Source: Meiothermus sp. (lineage in GTDB: Bacteria; Deinococcota; Deinococci; Deinococcales; Thermaceae). From it: 64,000 bases of DNA. The stretch covers positions 1 to 64,000 of the forward strand of contig BPIL01000015.1 in assembly GCA_026004095.1 (NCBI GenBank), written 5' to 3'. The notes under the pieces were generated by a model, which was given only the letters and a program-made list of their open reading frames with translations, searched no databases and was not told where the DNA came from. Every line of letters starts with the position of its first letter. The first letter of the stretch is position 1. Shown here piece by piece: positions 20,962 to 30,577 of this stretch. A program made the translations under genes and the position numbers.

Positions 20962-21987
20962 ATGCAAGACGGCACCCTGGAATATCAGCGTGACCAGCGT
21001 ATTCGCGCCATATTGGAGGCCATTCCCGACGACATGCTGCTGGTAGATCTCGAGGGTAATATCCGTGAGTACAAGGCTGGCAGGAGTGCTACTCACCTGC
21101 CCATGGATCGCTTCCTGGGTACAACCCTGAGTGAGCTATTTGCTCCAGATGTAGCACAAGCGCTTCAACGAGCCGCTTGTAAGGTGCTGGCTGGTGAACC
21201 GGCCCAGGTACTCGAGTTTAGCCTGGAATCGCGGGACTTCGAGGCCCGGATTGTTCCCATGGAAAAAGAGCTGACCCTGATGCTTTTCCGGGACGTCACG
21301 CTCGAGCGCCAGGCTGATCGTCTAAAGTCGGAGTTTATGGCGGCTGTCTCGCACGAACTAAAAACGCCGCTGGCCTCGATACTGGGTTTTAGTGAACTGC
21401 TGCTGGACGATAAATACAGCCCTTCGGAGCTTAAGGGTTTTTTAGAAAACATACAGCACAGCAGCCTGCGGCTCAAAGATATGGTCAACAACTTGCTGGA
21501 CACATCACGCCTGGAGGCTGGCCGATTTAGCATCAATAGGCAGCCTGTAGACCTACGGGCCACCTTAGCCCAGACTGCCCGCAGCTTTGCCGGGGTGGCC
21601 AAACTTAGCCAGATTCAGTTCATTTTGGAGCTCGAGCGACTGCCCATTATCGAGGCCGATCCGGAGCGCATTGGACAGGTGGTGGGCAATTTGCTTTCCA
21701 ACGCATTTAAGTTCTGTCCCCGCCAGGGCACCGTTTGGTTACGGGCCAGAGCCCATGGTGGGATTTTGATCGAGGTAGAGGACACCGGCCCGGGCATCCC
21801 ACTGGAAGAGCAGGGCCAGCTCTTTCAGCGCTATAGCCGCACCAAAAGTGCCATTGCCAGAGGCATTGTGGGTACGGGGCTGGGGCTTTACATTTCCAAG
21901 GCCATTGTCGAAGCCCACCAGGGGCGCATATGGGTAGATTCGCAGGAAGGTCGGGGGGCCAAGTTTAGTGTGTGGCTACCGCTTTAG
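20962..21987 (+). CDS. PAS-domain sensor histidine kinase
   Basis: ADRLKSEFMAAVSHELKTPLASILGFSELL (H-box), VVGNLLSNAFKFCPRQG (N-box), VEDTGPGIPLEEQGQLFQRYSRTKS, GTGLGLYISKAIVEAHQGRIWVDSQEGRGAKFSVWLPL. Confidence 0.93.
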   Translation: MQDGTLEYQRDQRIRAILEAIPDDMLLVDLEGNIREYKAGRSATHLPMDRFLGTTLSELFAPDVAQALQRAACKVLAGEPAQVLEFSLESRDFEARIVPMEKELTLMLFRDVTLERQADRLKSEFMAAVSHELKTPLASILGFSELLLDDKYSPSELKGFLENIQHSSLRLKDMVNNLLDTSRLEAGRFSINRQPVDLRATLAQTARSFAGVAKLSQIQFILELERLPIIEADPERIGQVVGNLLSNAFKFCPRQGTVWLRARAHGGILIEVEDTGPGIPLEEQGQLFQRYSRTKSAIARGIVGTGLGLYISKAIVEAHQGRIWVDSQEGRGAKFSVWLPL

Positions 21988-22002
21988 CGTTAGGCTAAGG
22001 AT

Positions 22003-22998
22003 ATGCTGCGCATAGTAGGGCTGGGCAAGAGTTATCCGGGATTCAAGTTATCGGTATCGCTGGAGGTTGGCCCAGGGCAAACCCTGGCCTTGCTGGGGCC
22101 TTCGGGGAGTGGCAAGAGTACGCTTTTGCGGCTGGTTGCGGGTCTGGAAATACCCGAAGCAGGTCAGGTTTGGCTGGATGAAGCCGAACTCACACTGCTG
22201 GCGCCCGAAGCGCGCCGTGTTGGGCTTGTGTTTCAGGACTATGCGTTGTTCCCGCACATGTCGGTATGGGAAAATATCGCTTTTGGCCTGCGCGAAGCGC
22301 GCTGGGAGGCCTATAGAATGCGGGAGCGGGTAGCCTTTTTACTGGAGTTGACCCATCTGGGGCCTCATGCCCACAAGCGCCCCGACCAGCTTTCGGGCGG
22401 GGAACGGCAACGGGTAGCGCTGGCTCGAGCCCTGGCCAACAACCCCCGCTTGTTGCTCCTGGATGAACCATTGGGCGCACTGGATTTGAAGCTACGGCAG
22501 GAACTGCTCCTGGAACTGCGAGCCATCTTGCGCCAGATTGGCGTACCGACCATTGTGGTTACCCACGACCAGTCCGAAGCATTTGCAATTGCCCAGCAGG
22601 TGGCTTTGCTAAAGGAGGGCATCGTTGTGCAACTCGGCTCACCCGAGCAGCTTTTTCGCCAGCCCAAGAACCCCTGGGTGGCCAGTTTTTTGGGCCACCG
22701 CAACCTGCTCTCTGCCGAGCAGAGCCGCCAGATGGGCCTTCCGGCCCGACCACACTTGTTGCCCCAGGAGGCCATAACCCTGGGGGTGGGTGAAGAAGCG
22801 GTTGTACGGGAGCGGGTATTTAAGGGTTTTGTGGTGGCCCTCGAGCTGGTCTGGCGGGGCCTGGGGCTGTACCTGGAAGGCCCGGAGCAGGGGCTTTACC
22901 CCGGCGATACCACCCAGATACGGGTAGATTGGTCGAGGGTGGTCGCGCTGGAAGAGGAGCAAACAGGTCGTCGCGACACCATAAATCCCCTGGCCTAA
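22003..22998 (+). CDS. ABC transporter ATP-binding protein (Fe3+/thiamine/spermidine importer type)
   Basis: GPSGSGKSTLLRLVAGLEIP, LSGGERQRVALARALANNPRLLLLDEPLGALD, THDQSEAFAIAQQVALLKEG; next gene is thiamine pyrophosphokinase. Confidence 0.88.
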   Translation: MLRIVGLGKSYPGFKLSVSLEVGPGQTLALLGPSGSGKSTLLRLVAGLEIPEAGQVWLDEAELTLLAPEARRVGLVFQDYALFPHMSVWENIAFGLREARWEAYRMRERVAFLLELTHLGPHAHKRPDQLSGGERQRVALARALANNPRLLLLDEPLGALDLKLRQELLLELRAILRQIGVPTIVVTHDQSEAFAIAQQVALLKEGIVVQLGSPEQLFRQPKNPWVASFLGHRNLLSAEQSRQMGLPARPHLLPQEAITLGVGEEAVVRERVFKGFVVALELVWRGLGLYLEGPEQGLYPGDTTQIRVDWSRVVALEEEQTGRRDTINPLA

Positions 22999-23018
22999 GC
23001 CGTAGGTTGGTCTTGTTT

Positions 23019-23651
23019 ATGCACCGCTTTACCATTCTGCTGGGAGGCCTGGTTGTGCCCACCGAGCGGCTAAGAGCCCAGGTGGCCGGAAGCCGGATTA
23101 TTGCAGCTGACGGGGGTATGCGCCATGCGCAAACCCTGGGGCTTATGCCCGAGCTGTGGGTTGGCGACTTCGACTCGGCCTCCCCAGAACTGGAGCAAGC
23201 CTATGTCCAGGTGCCTCGAGAGGAACACCCGGTGGCTAAGGACTTTACCGACGGCGAGCTGGCGGTCGCGGCAGCCCTGGCCCGGGGGGCCGAGCAGCTT
23301 GTTCTGGTAGGGGCCATGGGAGGCCAGACCGACCAGACCCTAGCCCACCTGCTGCTGGGTATCCGGCTGGCCCGGCAGGGTATTGCCACCTTGCTGACCT
23401 CGGGTAACGAAGAGGCCCATCCCCTGTTGCCGGGACAATTGCGCTTAGATCTGCCGCCGCAGAGCAAGCTCAGTCTGTTGCCCCTGGGGGGGTTTTCGGG
23501 CTTGAGTATTCGGGGCGTGCGTTGGCCACTCCAAAAAGCCAGCGTATCCTTGGGGAGTACGCAGACCCTTTCCAATCTGGCATTGGGCCCTGTGGAGATC
23601 GATCTCGAGGGTGGCTACGGGGTGGTGATCGTCTATCCCGAGTCTGCATAA
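23019..23651 (+). CDS. thiN: Thiamine pyrophosphokinase
   Basis: IIAADGGMRHAQTLGLMPELWVGDFDSASPELEQ...FPVAKDFTDGELA-type motif (HPVAKDFTDGELAVAAAL), GAMGGQTDQTLAHLLL. Confidence 0.87.
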   Translation: MHRFTILLGGLVVPTERLRAQVAGSRIIAADGGMRHAQTLGLMPELWVGDFDSASPELEQAYVQVPREEHPVAKDFTDGELAVAAALARGAEQLVLVGAMGGQTDQTLAHLLLGIRLARQGIATLLTSGNEEAHPLLPGQLRLDLPPQSKLSLLPLGGFSGLSIRGVRWPLQKASVSLGSTQTLSNLALGPVEIDLEGGYGVVIVYPESA

Positions 23652-23754
23652 AGCTCAAAAAGATATGCTTTTGTTCGACGAATAAAGAGAGCCCTTGCCA
23701 TGAGCCTGCTGGCTTCTCATGACGAGGCCTGTGGGGGTCGCGGTATATTCAAGC

Positions 23755-23985
23755 ATGGACACCCGCGGTTGGGTTCTCAAAGCCATTGAGAAGCTGCGCT
23801 TCGCCAGCGAAAAGGACATTATTCGCTGGCTGGACGAGGAGGGTGAGACCCTGTCCAGGGACGAACTGCGGCGCACCCTCGAGCTGCTGCTACAAGAAGA
23901 CCGGATCGAGCTCAAAAACGATCTCTTTCGTCTTAAGCGCAAAAGCGGTGGTCAAGCGGCTTTCGATAAGCTGTTTAGCGACTGA
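23755..23985 (+). CDS. Small conserved-looking protein, possibly winged-helix
   Basis: MDTRGWVLKAIEKLRFASEKDIIRWLDEEGETLSRDELRRTLELLLQEDRIELKNDLFRLKRKSG; -10 box TATATT 5 nt before ATG. Confidence 0.55.
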   Translation: MDTRGWVLKAIEKLRFASEKDIIRWLDEEGETLSRDELRRTLELLLQEDRIELKNDLFRLKRKSGGQAAFDKLFSD

Positions 23986-24026
23986 TGTGCCCATCTAACT
24001 CATGGGCTGGATGGCACAATTGGGGC

Positions 24027-25202
24027 ATGGGCCGACACCTGTTTTTGCGGTTGGCTTTGGGGCTGGTGGCCGCCGGACTGCTGGCGCTGGCTCAGGCTTT
24101 CTCTACCGAGCGCATGCAGGCCGACCTGCAGGCCCTGATGTCGCAGGGGCCACGGGTGGCGGGCCTGCCCGCGACCACAGCCGCCGGCGAATACCTGGCC
24201 GCCGAGCTGCGCAAGGCGGGCTACACCGTGGAATTCCAGCCCTTCACCTACAGCCGCACCCGCGACCAGGGCTCGAGCCTCCTGGTGGGCACGGCCACCT
24301 TACCGGTCAGCAGCATCGCGGGCAGCCCGGGGCGGCGGGTGGAGGGGCCGCTGGCGGTGGTGCCGGGGGCGGGGCTGGCCGCCGATTTTGCCAGCCTGAA
24401 CCTGCAAGGCGCTATTGCGGTGGTACGCCGGGGTGGGATTCCGGGCCTCGAGAAAGCCCGGCTGGCCGCCGAGCGGGGCGCTGTGGGCATTGTCCTGCTG
24501 ACCGAAGAACCCAGCGGCACCCGCTTCACCTTTGGTGGCAACAGCCCGATCCCGGGGGTGACCCTCTCGCAGAGCGATGGCGCTGGGCTGTTGAGCCAGG
24601 CGGGAACCCGCGCCGTGCTGGACGTGCGCATCCTGACCGAGGAGGTACAGGGGCGCAACGTGATTGCCAGGCGCGGCAGCCAGAATCCGCTGGTCATTGT
24701 GGGGGCCCACTACGACTCGGTTCCGGGCAGCCCCGGGGCCAACGACAACGCCTCGGGCACCGTGACGGTGCTCGAGCTGGCCCGCCAACTGGCCGACAGC
24801 CCTCTCGCAGCGCAAATCTGGTTCATGTTTTTCGATGGGGAAGAGGACGGCCTGTGGGGCTCGCGCCGGTTTGTCGAACAGAACCCCGAAATTGTGCGGG
24901 GCCTGAAGGGCATGCTCAACCTGGACATGGTGGGCGTCAACGTGAATGGCACCCTGGGCATCGGTGGGAGCGGTGAGTTGCGGGCGCTGGCCGACTGCAA
25001 CGCCCTCCAGGTGGCCTGCGGCAGCGCGCCGGGTGGGGGCAGCGACCACGTCTCCTTTGCCCAGGCCGGGGTGCCGGTGCTTTTCTTCTTCCGGGGTCTC
25101 GACCCCAACTACCACCGCCCCACCGACACCCTCGCCGACCCCGTGCTGATGGCCCAGACCGGCCAGGTGGTGCGGGGGATTCTGGAAAGGCTGCTGCGCT
25201 AG
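24027..25202 (+). CDS. Secreted M28-family aminopeptidase
   Basis: PA-domain plus VIVGAHYDSVPGSPGANDNASGTVTVLELAR, FFDGEEDGLWGSRRFVEQ, NLDMVG, GGSDHVSFAQAGVPVLFFF. Confidence 0.9.
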   Translation: MGRHLFLRLALGLVAAGLLALAQAFSTERMQADLQALMSQGPRVAGLPATTAAGEYLAAELRKAGYTVEFQPFTYSRTRDQGSSLLVGTATLPVSSIAGSPGRRVEGPLAVVPGAGLAADFASLNLQGAIAVVRRGGIPGLEKARLAAERGAVGIVLLTEEPSGTRFTFGGNSPIPGVTLSQSDGAGLLSQAGTRAVLDVRILTEEVQGRNVIARRGSQNPLVIVGAHYDSVPGSPGANDNASGTVTVLELARQLADSPLAAQIWFMFFDGEEDGLWGSRRFVEQNPEIVRGLKGMLNLDMVGVNVNGTLGIGGSGELRALADCNALQVACGSAPGGGSDHVSFAQAGVPVLFFFRGLDPNYHRPTDTLADPVLMAQTGQVVRGILERLLR

Positions 25203-25252
25203 GTGGAAGCCGAGGGATATTCGATAAGAACCTCGAGCGCTTTCCTACTTCT

Positions 25253-26920
25253 TTAGAACAGTCCGGTGACCCGACCTTCTTCGTCCAGCCCAATCTGGAG
25301 GGCCGCCGGCGCTTTGGGCAACCCCGGCATGGTCATGATCTCGCCCATGTAGGCCACCACAAAGCCAGCCCCGCACTTGGGCCGGAGGTCGGTTACGGTC
25401 ACGGTGAAGTTGTGGGGGCGGCCCCGCAGCCTGGCGTTGTCGGAGAGGGAGTTGGCGGTTTTGGCGATGACGACCGGCAGACTGCCCCAGCCCTCTTTCT
25501 CCAGCCGCTTGAGGGCTTTGCGGGCCTCCTGGGTGTATTCGACTTTAGCGGCCCCGTAAACCTGCTGGGCAATGGTTTCAATCTTGCTTTCCAGCGGCTG
25601 CTCGAGGGCGTAAAGAAACCGTAACTGACCGGGGTTTTGCAGGGCCTCCAACACCATCTGGGCCAGCTCCACCCCTCCCGCGCCCCCTTTGGCGTGCACC
25701 TCGGTAAAGGAAACCCGCAGGCCCTGCTCGGTGGCAAAGCCCCGCACCAGACCGAGCTCCTCGAGGGAATCGGTGGGGAAGCGGTTGAAAGCCAGCACCG
25801 GCTCGTAACCAAAAAGCCGGATATTCTCGATGTGCTTGGCCAGATTGGACAGTCCCCGCCGCACAGCCTCGAGGTTGGGCCGGGTGTAGTCGTCCTGCCC
25901 GCCGTGGAAGCGCAGGGCCCGCATGGTCGCCACCAGCACCACGGCCTGAGGGGCAAAACCGGCCTGGCGGCAGACCAGGTTGAAGTATTTTTCCGCGCCC
26001 AGGTCGGAGCCAAACCCGGCCTCGGTCACCACATAGTCGGCATAGCCCAGGGCCATGTGGGTTGCTACCACCGAGTTGGTGCCGTGGGCAATGTTGCCAA
26101 AAGGCCCCATGTGCACGAAGGCCGGCTGGTGCTCCATGGTCTGTACCAGGTTGGGATAAAAAGCCTGTTTGAGCAGCACCGTCATGGCCCCGTGGGCCCC
26201 CAGGTCACGGGCGAATACCGGCTGGCCGGCCTGGTTGTAGCCAATGCGGATACGCCCCAGGCGTTCTTGCAGGTCGCCCAGGTTGGAGGCCAGGCTCATG
26301 ATGGCCATCACCTCGCTGGCAACGGTAATCTCGAAACCGGCCTCGCGGGGCACGCCCTGGCCGGGGCCTCCCAGCCCCACAACCACCTGCCGCAAGGCCC
26401 GGTCGTTCATATCCAGTGCCCGCTTAATCTCGATGCGGCGCACGTCCAGCCCCAGCGCATTGCCCTGGTGCAGATGATTGTCAACCAGGGCCGAGAGCAG
26501 ATTGACTGCGCTGGTAACGGCGTGAAAGTCGCCGGTGAAATGCAGGTTGATCTCCTCCATCGGCAGCACCTGCGCATAGCCCCCGCCGGTGGCCCCGCCT
26601 TTGACGCCAAACACCGGCCCCAGCGAGGGCTCACGCAGGGCCACGGCCACCTTTTTGCCCAGCTTGCCGAGGGCCTGGGTCAGGCCAATCGCCACGGTGG
26701 TCTTGCCCTCGCCGGCGGGGGTGGGGGTCATGGCCGTTACCAGGATCAGCTGGCCCCTGGGTGAGGGTGGGGTTTGTGTTACCTTGGCCATGTAGGGGCC
26801 ATAATGAAAAAGCGCCTGGGGTGGAATCTTCAGGCTGGCAGCCACTTCCGCGATGGGTTTGAGCTGGGATTGTCGGGCGAGCTCGAGGTCGCTTGGCATG
26901 CGCAACGAGAGAGTGTCCAT
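25253..26920 (-). CDS. fhs: Formate-tetrahydrofolate ligase
   Basis: LILVTAMTPTPAGEGKTTVAIGLTQALGKLGKKVAVALREPSLGPVFGVKGGATGGGYAQVLPMEEINLHFTGDFHAV. Confidence 0.95.
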   Translation of the reverse strand: MDTLSLRMPSDLELARQSQLKPIAEVAASLKIPPQALFHYGPYMAKVTQTPPSPRGQLILVTAMTPTPAGEGKTTVAIGLTQALGKLGKKVAVALREPSLGPVFGVKGGATGGGYAQVLPMEEINLHFTGDFHAVTSAVNLLSALVDNHLHQGNALGLDVRRIEIKRALDMNDRALRQVVVGLGGPGQGVPREAGFEITVASEVMAIMSLASNLGDLQERLGRIRIGYNQAGQPVFARDLGAHGAMTVLLKQAFYPNLVQTMEHQPAFVHMGPFGNIAHGTNSVVATHMALGYADYVVTEAGFGSDLGAEKYFNLVCRQAGFAPQAVVLVATMRALRFHGGQDDYTRPNLEAVRRGLSNLAKHIENIRLFGYEPVLAFNRFPTDSLEELGLVRGFATEQGLRVSFTEVHAKGGAGGVELAQMVLEALQNPGQLRFLYALEQPLESKIETIAQQVYGAAKVEYTQEARKALKRLEKEGWGSLPVVIAKTANSLSDNARLRGRPHNFTVTVTDLRPKCGAGFVVAYMGEIMTMPGLPKAPAALQIGLDEEGRVTGLF

Positions 26921-26975
26921 GCTTCCACCCTACGCCAAGTCTCGGTGATAAACGTCCTCGGGCCCCCCGGCTTTT

Positions 26976-27890
26976 TTATGGCATCCAGTTCCCACCGCAC
27001 ACAATGACCGCCACCCGCCGGGGCAGGTCGTAGTTCATCAGGGCCGGCCCCAAAGCCAGCCCGGCGGTGGGCTCCACCACCTGTTTGAGCCTTTGCATCA
27101 TCAGGCGCTGGGCTTCCAAAGTAACCTCGTCCGGCACGGTTAGGATGCGGTCTACGTGGTGCTGCATGACCGGAAAGGTCTTCTCGCCAATCACCATGGT
27201 GCGCACCCCATCGGCCACGGTTTTGGGGGCCTGCATCAGCTTCACGCGCACCCCCACCCGGAGGCTCTGCTGGGCATCGTTGGCGGTTTCGGGCTCCACC
27301 CCAATCACTTCACACTCGGGCCGCAGGCTCTTGATGACCGTTGCAATGCCCGAGATCAGCCCGCCCCCGCCCACCGCGACCAGGACGGCGTCCAGATCGG
27401 GCACCTGCTGCAAAAGTTCCAGGGCCTGGGTGCCCTGGCCCGCCATCACCCGAAAGTCGTCAAAAGGATGGATGAGCGCATAACCCATCTCCTCGGCCAG
27501 TGCGCGCACCACCTGCTCACGGTTCTCTACCGTCACCCCCTGGTCGTAGACCTCGGCGCCGTAGGCCCGGGTGGCCGCTTTTTTGGTGGGGGAGGCGTCC
27601 TCGGGCATCACCACCAGGGACGGAACCCCAATCACCTGGGCTGCATAGGCCACCCCCTGGGCGTGGTTGCCCGACGAGACCGCAATCAGGCCCCTGGGGT
27701 TTTGTAACTGGAGGGCTGCGTTCAGGGCACCCCTGGCCTTGAAGCTGCCGGTTTTTTGCAGGTGCTCGGCTTTGAAAAAAAACTGGCGGCCCAGAAGCTT
27801 ATCCAGCCCCTGGCTGGTGAATACCGGGGTGCGGTGGATGTAGGGCGCGATGCGCCGGGCGGCGTCTTGGATATCTTGCAGGGATAGCAC
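26976..27890 (-). CDS. Threonine/serine dehydratase (PLP, fold type II)
   Basis: FFFKAEHLQKTGSFKARGALNAAL, AVSSGNHAQGVAYAA, LVAVGGGGLISGIATVIKSL. Confidence 0.9.
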   Translation of the reverse strand: MLSLQDIQDAARRIAPYIHRTPVFTSQGLDKLLGRQFFFKAEHLQKTGSFKARGALNAALQLQNPRGLIAVSSGNHAQGVAYAAQVIGVPSLVVMPEDASPTKKAATRAYGAEVYDQGVTVENREQVVRALAEEMGYALIHPFDDFRVMAGQGTQALELLQQVPDLDAVLVAVGGGGLISGIATVIKSLRPECEVIGVEPETANDAQQSLRVGVRVKLMQAPKTVADGVRTMVIGEKTFPVMQHHVDRILTVPDEVTLEAQRLMMQRLKQVVEPTAGLALGPALMNYDLPRRVAVIVCGGNWMP

Positions 27891-27984
27891 GCCCCCATGC
27901 TAACAGGAGGATGCGTAACGCCCAATGTTTGAGTAACGCTCACAAAGCGCCTTACACAAAAGCCTTTTATTCTACAGTGGTTGC

Positions 27985-28461
27985 ATGCGGATGCTCGCCG
28001 AGGCAATTTACGAACTCGAGCCCGGCCAGATGCTAGTTGGCCAAACCCCCACTGCGCGGGAGCTGCTCAAATTGTGGATACACCGACACCACACAGGTTT
28101 CGACTTGTATGCGGTGAGTATTGTAGAGGCCGGCGAACCCCTCCCAGAAAAGTTACGCAATGCCGTGGGGCGGGATATGGTCTCCTGTGTGGAGGTGCTC
28201 GAGGCTTTGCACTGCCTCGAGGACTGCTATTCGATAGCCCCTCATGTGCTCAAAAACCTACCCGTCATGGTGCGTGAGGCCACCCCTGAGCTTTTGGAAC
28301 TGCTCGAGGAGCAGATGTTTCGCGTGGCCCAAAGCACCGAAACAGGTGAGTTTGGCCCCGACGACCCGCCTGCCCAGATCGTCCGGCTCAAGCCGGTGTG
28401 TGTACTGGAAGAGCACGAATCTGACGAGGACTTTGCTGGCCTTGTCCTTACCGACCCTTGA
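27985..28461 (+). CDS. Hypothetical protein, no recognised domain
   Basis: 158 aa ORF, -10 box TACAGT 6 nt upstream of ATG, coupled (4-nt overlap region) to the downstream methylthiotransferase ORF. Confidence 0.6.
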   Translation: MRMLAEAIYELEPGQMLVGQTPTARELLKLWIHRHHTGFDLYAVSIVEAGEPLPEKLRNAVGRDMVSCVEVLEALHCLEDCYSIAPHVLKNLPVMVREATPELLELLEEQMFRVAQSTETGEFGPDDPPAQIVRLKPVCVLEEHESDEDFAGLVLTDP

Positions 28462-28493
28462 CCGGAGACGGGCCGTGGCCCACAATGCCCCTG

Positions 28494-29807
28494 ATGGAAG
28501 GGGTGCGGCTGGCGGTCAAAACCCTGGGGTGCAAGGTTAACCAGGTCGAATCGGACGCCCTGGTGGGTCTCTTAAAGCCTTTGCAGCCGGTGGTGGTGCC
28601 CCTCGAGGCAGGGGCCGATCTGGTGATCATCAACACCTGCGCCGTTACGACTTCCGCCGAGGCCGATGCCCGCAAAGAGGTGCGCCGGGCCCGCCGGGCC
28701 AACCCTGTGGCGTTCATTGTGGTGACGGGCTGTTACGCCGAGCTGGCCCCCGATCAACTGGCCGAGCTGGGGGCCGACGTGGTGCTGCCCAACAGCCGCA
28801 AAGCCGAGCTGCCCGGTGTAATCTTGCAGCGCTTTGGGCTGCCAGCCGACCCCATCACCACCCCGCCCAACGAGTTCTGGGGGGCCGGCGAGCGGGGCCT
28901 GCTGAACAACTATGTGCGGGCCTTCCTCAAGGTGCAGGACGGCTGCAATGCGGGGTGCGCCTACTGCGTCATCCCCCGCCTGCGCGGGCGCGAACGCCAC
29001 CGTGGGCACCGCGATGCGCTTTCGGAAGCCGGGGCCTTGCTGGAAGCAGGTGTGCAGGAAATCGTACTGACCGGGGTGCGGCTGGGTTCCTACAAAGGCC
29101 ACCCCCGCGGGATTGCCGGCCTGGTAGAGGAACTTGCTCGGATGGGGGCCAAGGTGCGCCTGTCCTCCATCGAACCCGAGGACACCGGGGACGAGCTTCT
29201 GAAGGTAATGCAGCGCTTTGCGCCCCAGGTGCGCCCCCACCTGCACCTGAGCCTGCAAACCGGTTCTGCCCGGCTGCTGGCCCTGATGGGCCGTCGCTAC
29301 GATAAAAACTACTACCGCGCGCTGGTGCAGAAAGCCTACGACTGGATACCCGGCTTCGCCCTCACCACCGATGTGATTGCGGGCCTCCCCACCGAGACCG
29401 AAGACGAACACCAGGAAACCCTGGCCTTCCTGGAGGAGGTGCGGCCCAGCCGCGTGCACGTCTTCACCTACACCCCACGCCCCAAGACCCGCGCGGCCTC
29501 GCTGCCGCAGGTGCCCATCGAAGTCCGCAAGCGCCGCAACAAAGAACTCCAGGCCCTGGCGGCCCGGCTGGCCGAGGCGCGGGTTCGGCCCAAGCTGGGC
29601 GGTGCGGTGGAGGTGCTGGTCGAAAGTTTTCGCGGGGGCAAGGCCTACGGGCATACCCCCGACTACTACGAGGTCGAGTTCACCGGACAGGCCCGCATCG
29701 GCCAGACCGCCTGGGTGCGCGTGGAGGCCATCGAGGGCTACACCCTGCAGGGTCGGCTCGAGGCCATCAAGGAAGAACCGGCCCGCTACCTGCTGCCCGT
29801 GGTATAG
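28494..29807 (+). CDS. tRNA methylthiotransferase, MiaB/MtaB family radical SAM
   Basis: VKTLGCKVNQVESDAL, VQDGCNAGCAYCVIPRLRGRERHR (radical SAM CxxxCxxC), C-terminal TRAM-like domain. Confidence 0.93.
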   Translation: MEGVRLAVKTLGCKVNQVESDALVGLLKPLQPVVVPLEAGADLVIINTCAVTTSAEADARKEVRRARRANPVAFIVVTGCYAELAPDQLAELGADVVLPNSRKAELPGVILQRFGLPADPITTPPNEFWGAGERGLLNNYVRAFLKVQDGCNAGCAYCVIPRLRGRERHRGHRDALSEAGALLEAGVQEIVLTGVRLGSYKGHPRGIAGLVEELARMGAKVRLSSIEPEDTGDELLKVMQRFAPQVRPHLHLSLQTGSARLLALMGRRYDKNYYRALVQKAYDWIPGFALTTDVIAGLPTETEDEHQETLAFLEEVRPSRVHVFTYTPRPKTRAASLPQVPIEVRKRRNKELQALAARLAEARVRPKLGGAVEVLVESFRGGKAYGHTPDYYEVEFTGQARIGQTAWVRVEAIEGYTLQGRLEAIKEEPARYLLPVV

Positions 29808-29810
29808 GGC

Positions 29811-30176
29811 TTACGCCTTGCGACGCCGCTCCACCAGCCAGCGGATGCTGAAGCCCAGGCAGATGAATACCGTGGCAAACTGGGCCATGGTCGCCACCGG
29901 GCGCTCCACCGTGCCGCCCCCCAGGATGGTGATGAAGTCGGGGATGCCGCGCAGCGAACCCAGCAGGCCCAGCAGCGAGAGCCCCAGGGCGATGTTCATG
30001 GCGAGCGGCTGTTGGCTGGGGGTTCTGTTGGCCCAGATGCCCATCAGGGCAATCAAGAGGCCGAGAATTCCCGGAATCAGCGCGGTGGGGGTGAGCTTGG
30101 AGCCCATGACCGCCAGGGTAGAGACCAGTATTAGAAAAACACCCGTCCAGAGGGCCCTTGCTGGTAGTGATCCCAT
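29811..30176 (-). CDS. Small integral membrane protein
   Basis: 121 aa with four hydrophobic segments. Confidence 0.6.
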   Translation of the reverse strand: MGSLPARALWTGVFLILVSTLAVMGSKLTPTALIPGILGLLIALMGIWANRTPSQQPLAMNIALGLSLLGLLGSLRGIPDFITILGGGTVERPVATMAQFATVFICLGFSIRWLVERRRKA

Positions 30177-30236
30177 AGACTTACCTCCCTACTATTGTGC
30201 CAGCCCCCGATTCGGAAGCGTTATAGTCTAGGCGAT

Positions 30237-30563
30237 ATGGAGAACCCCACGGTTTTTGGTAAAATCATCCGCCGTGAGCTGCCGGCGGACATCGTGTACG
30301 AAGATGGCGAATTTATCGCCTTCAAGGACATTCGCCCGCGCTCGAAGGTGCATATTTTAGTCTGCCCCAAAGAATACATCCCCACCCTGGCCGACTACCC
30401 CGACACCCCGGAGGGCGCGCTCAAGCTGGGCAAGCTGATGCTGACGGCCAACCGCATTGCCAAGCAGATGGGCCTCGAGGGCTACTTCATCCGCATCCAT
30501 GTGGGCGAGAAAGGCGGGCAGGAGGTATTTCACGTCCACGTGCACCTGCGCTCGGACGCCTAG
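30237..30563 (+). CDS. HIT-family (histidine triad) protein
   Basis: NPTVFGKIIRRELPADIVYEDGEFIAFKDIRPRSKVHILVCPKEYIPT; GGQEVFHVHVHLRS (HxHxH). Confidence 0.93.
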   Translation: MENPTVFGKIIRRELPADIVYEDGEFIAFKDIRPRSKVHILVCPKEYIPTLADYPDTPEGALKLGKLMLTANRIAKQMGLEGYFIRIHVGEKGGQEVFHVHVHLRSDA

Positions 30564-30577
30564 CGCAGGCGGCCTTG

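Noticed and set aside
25637-26764. 375-aa plus-strand ORF
   Set aside because: Complete antisense shadow of fhs.
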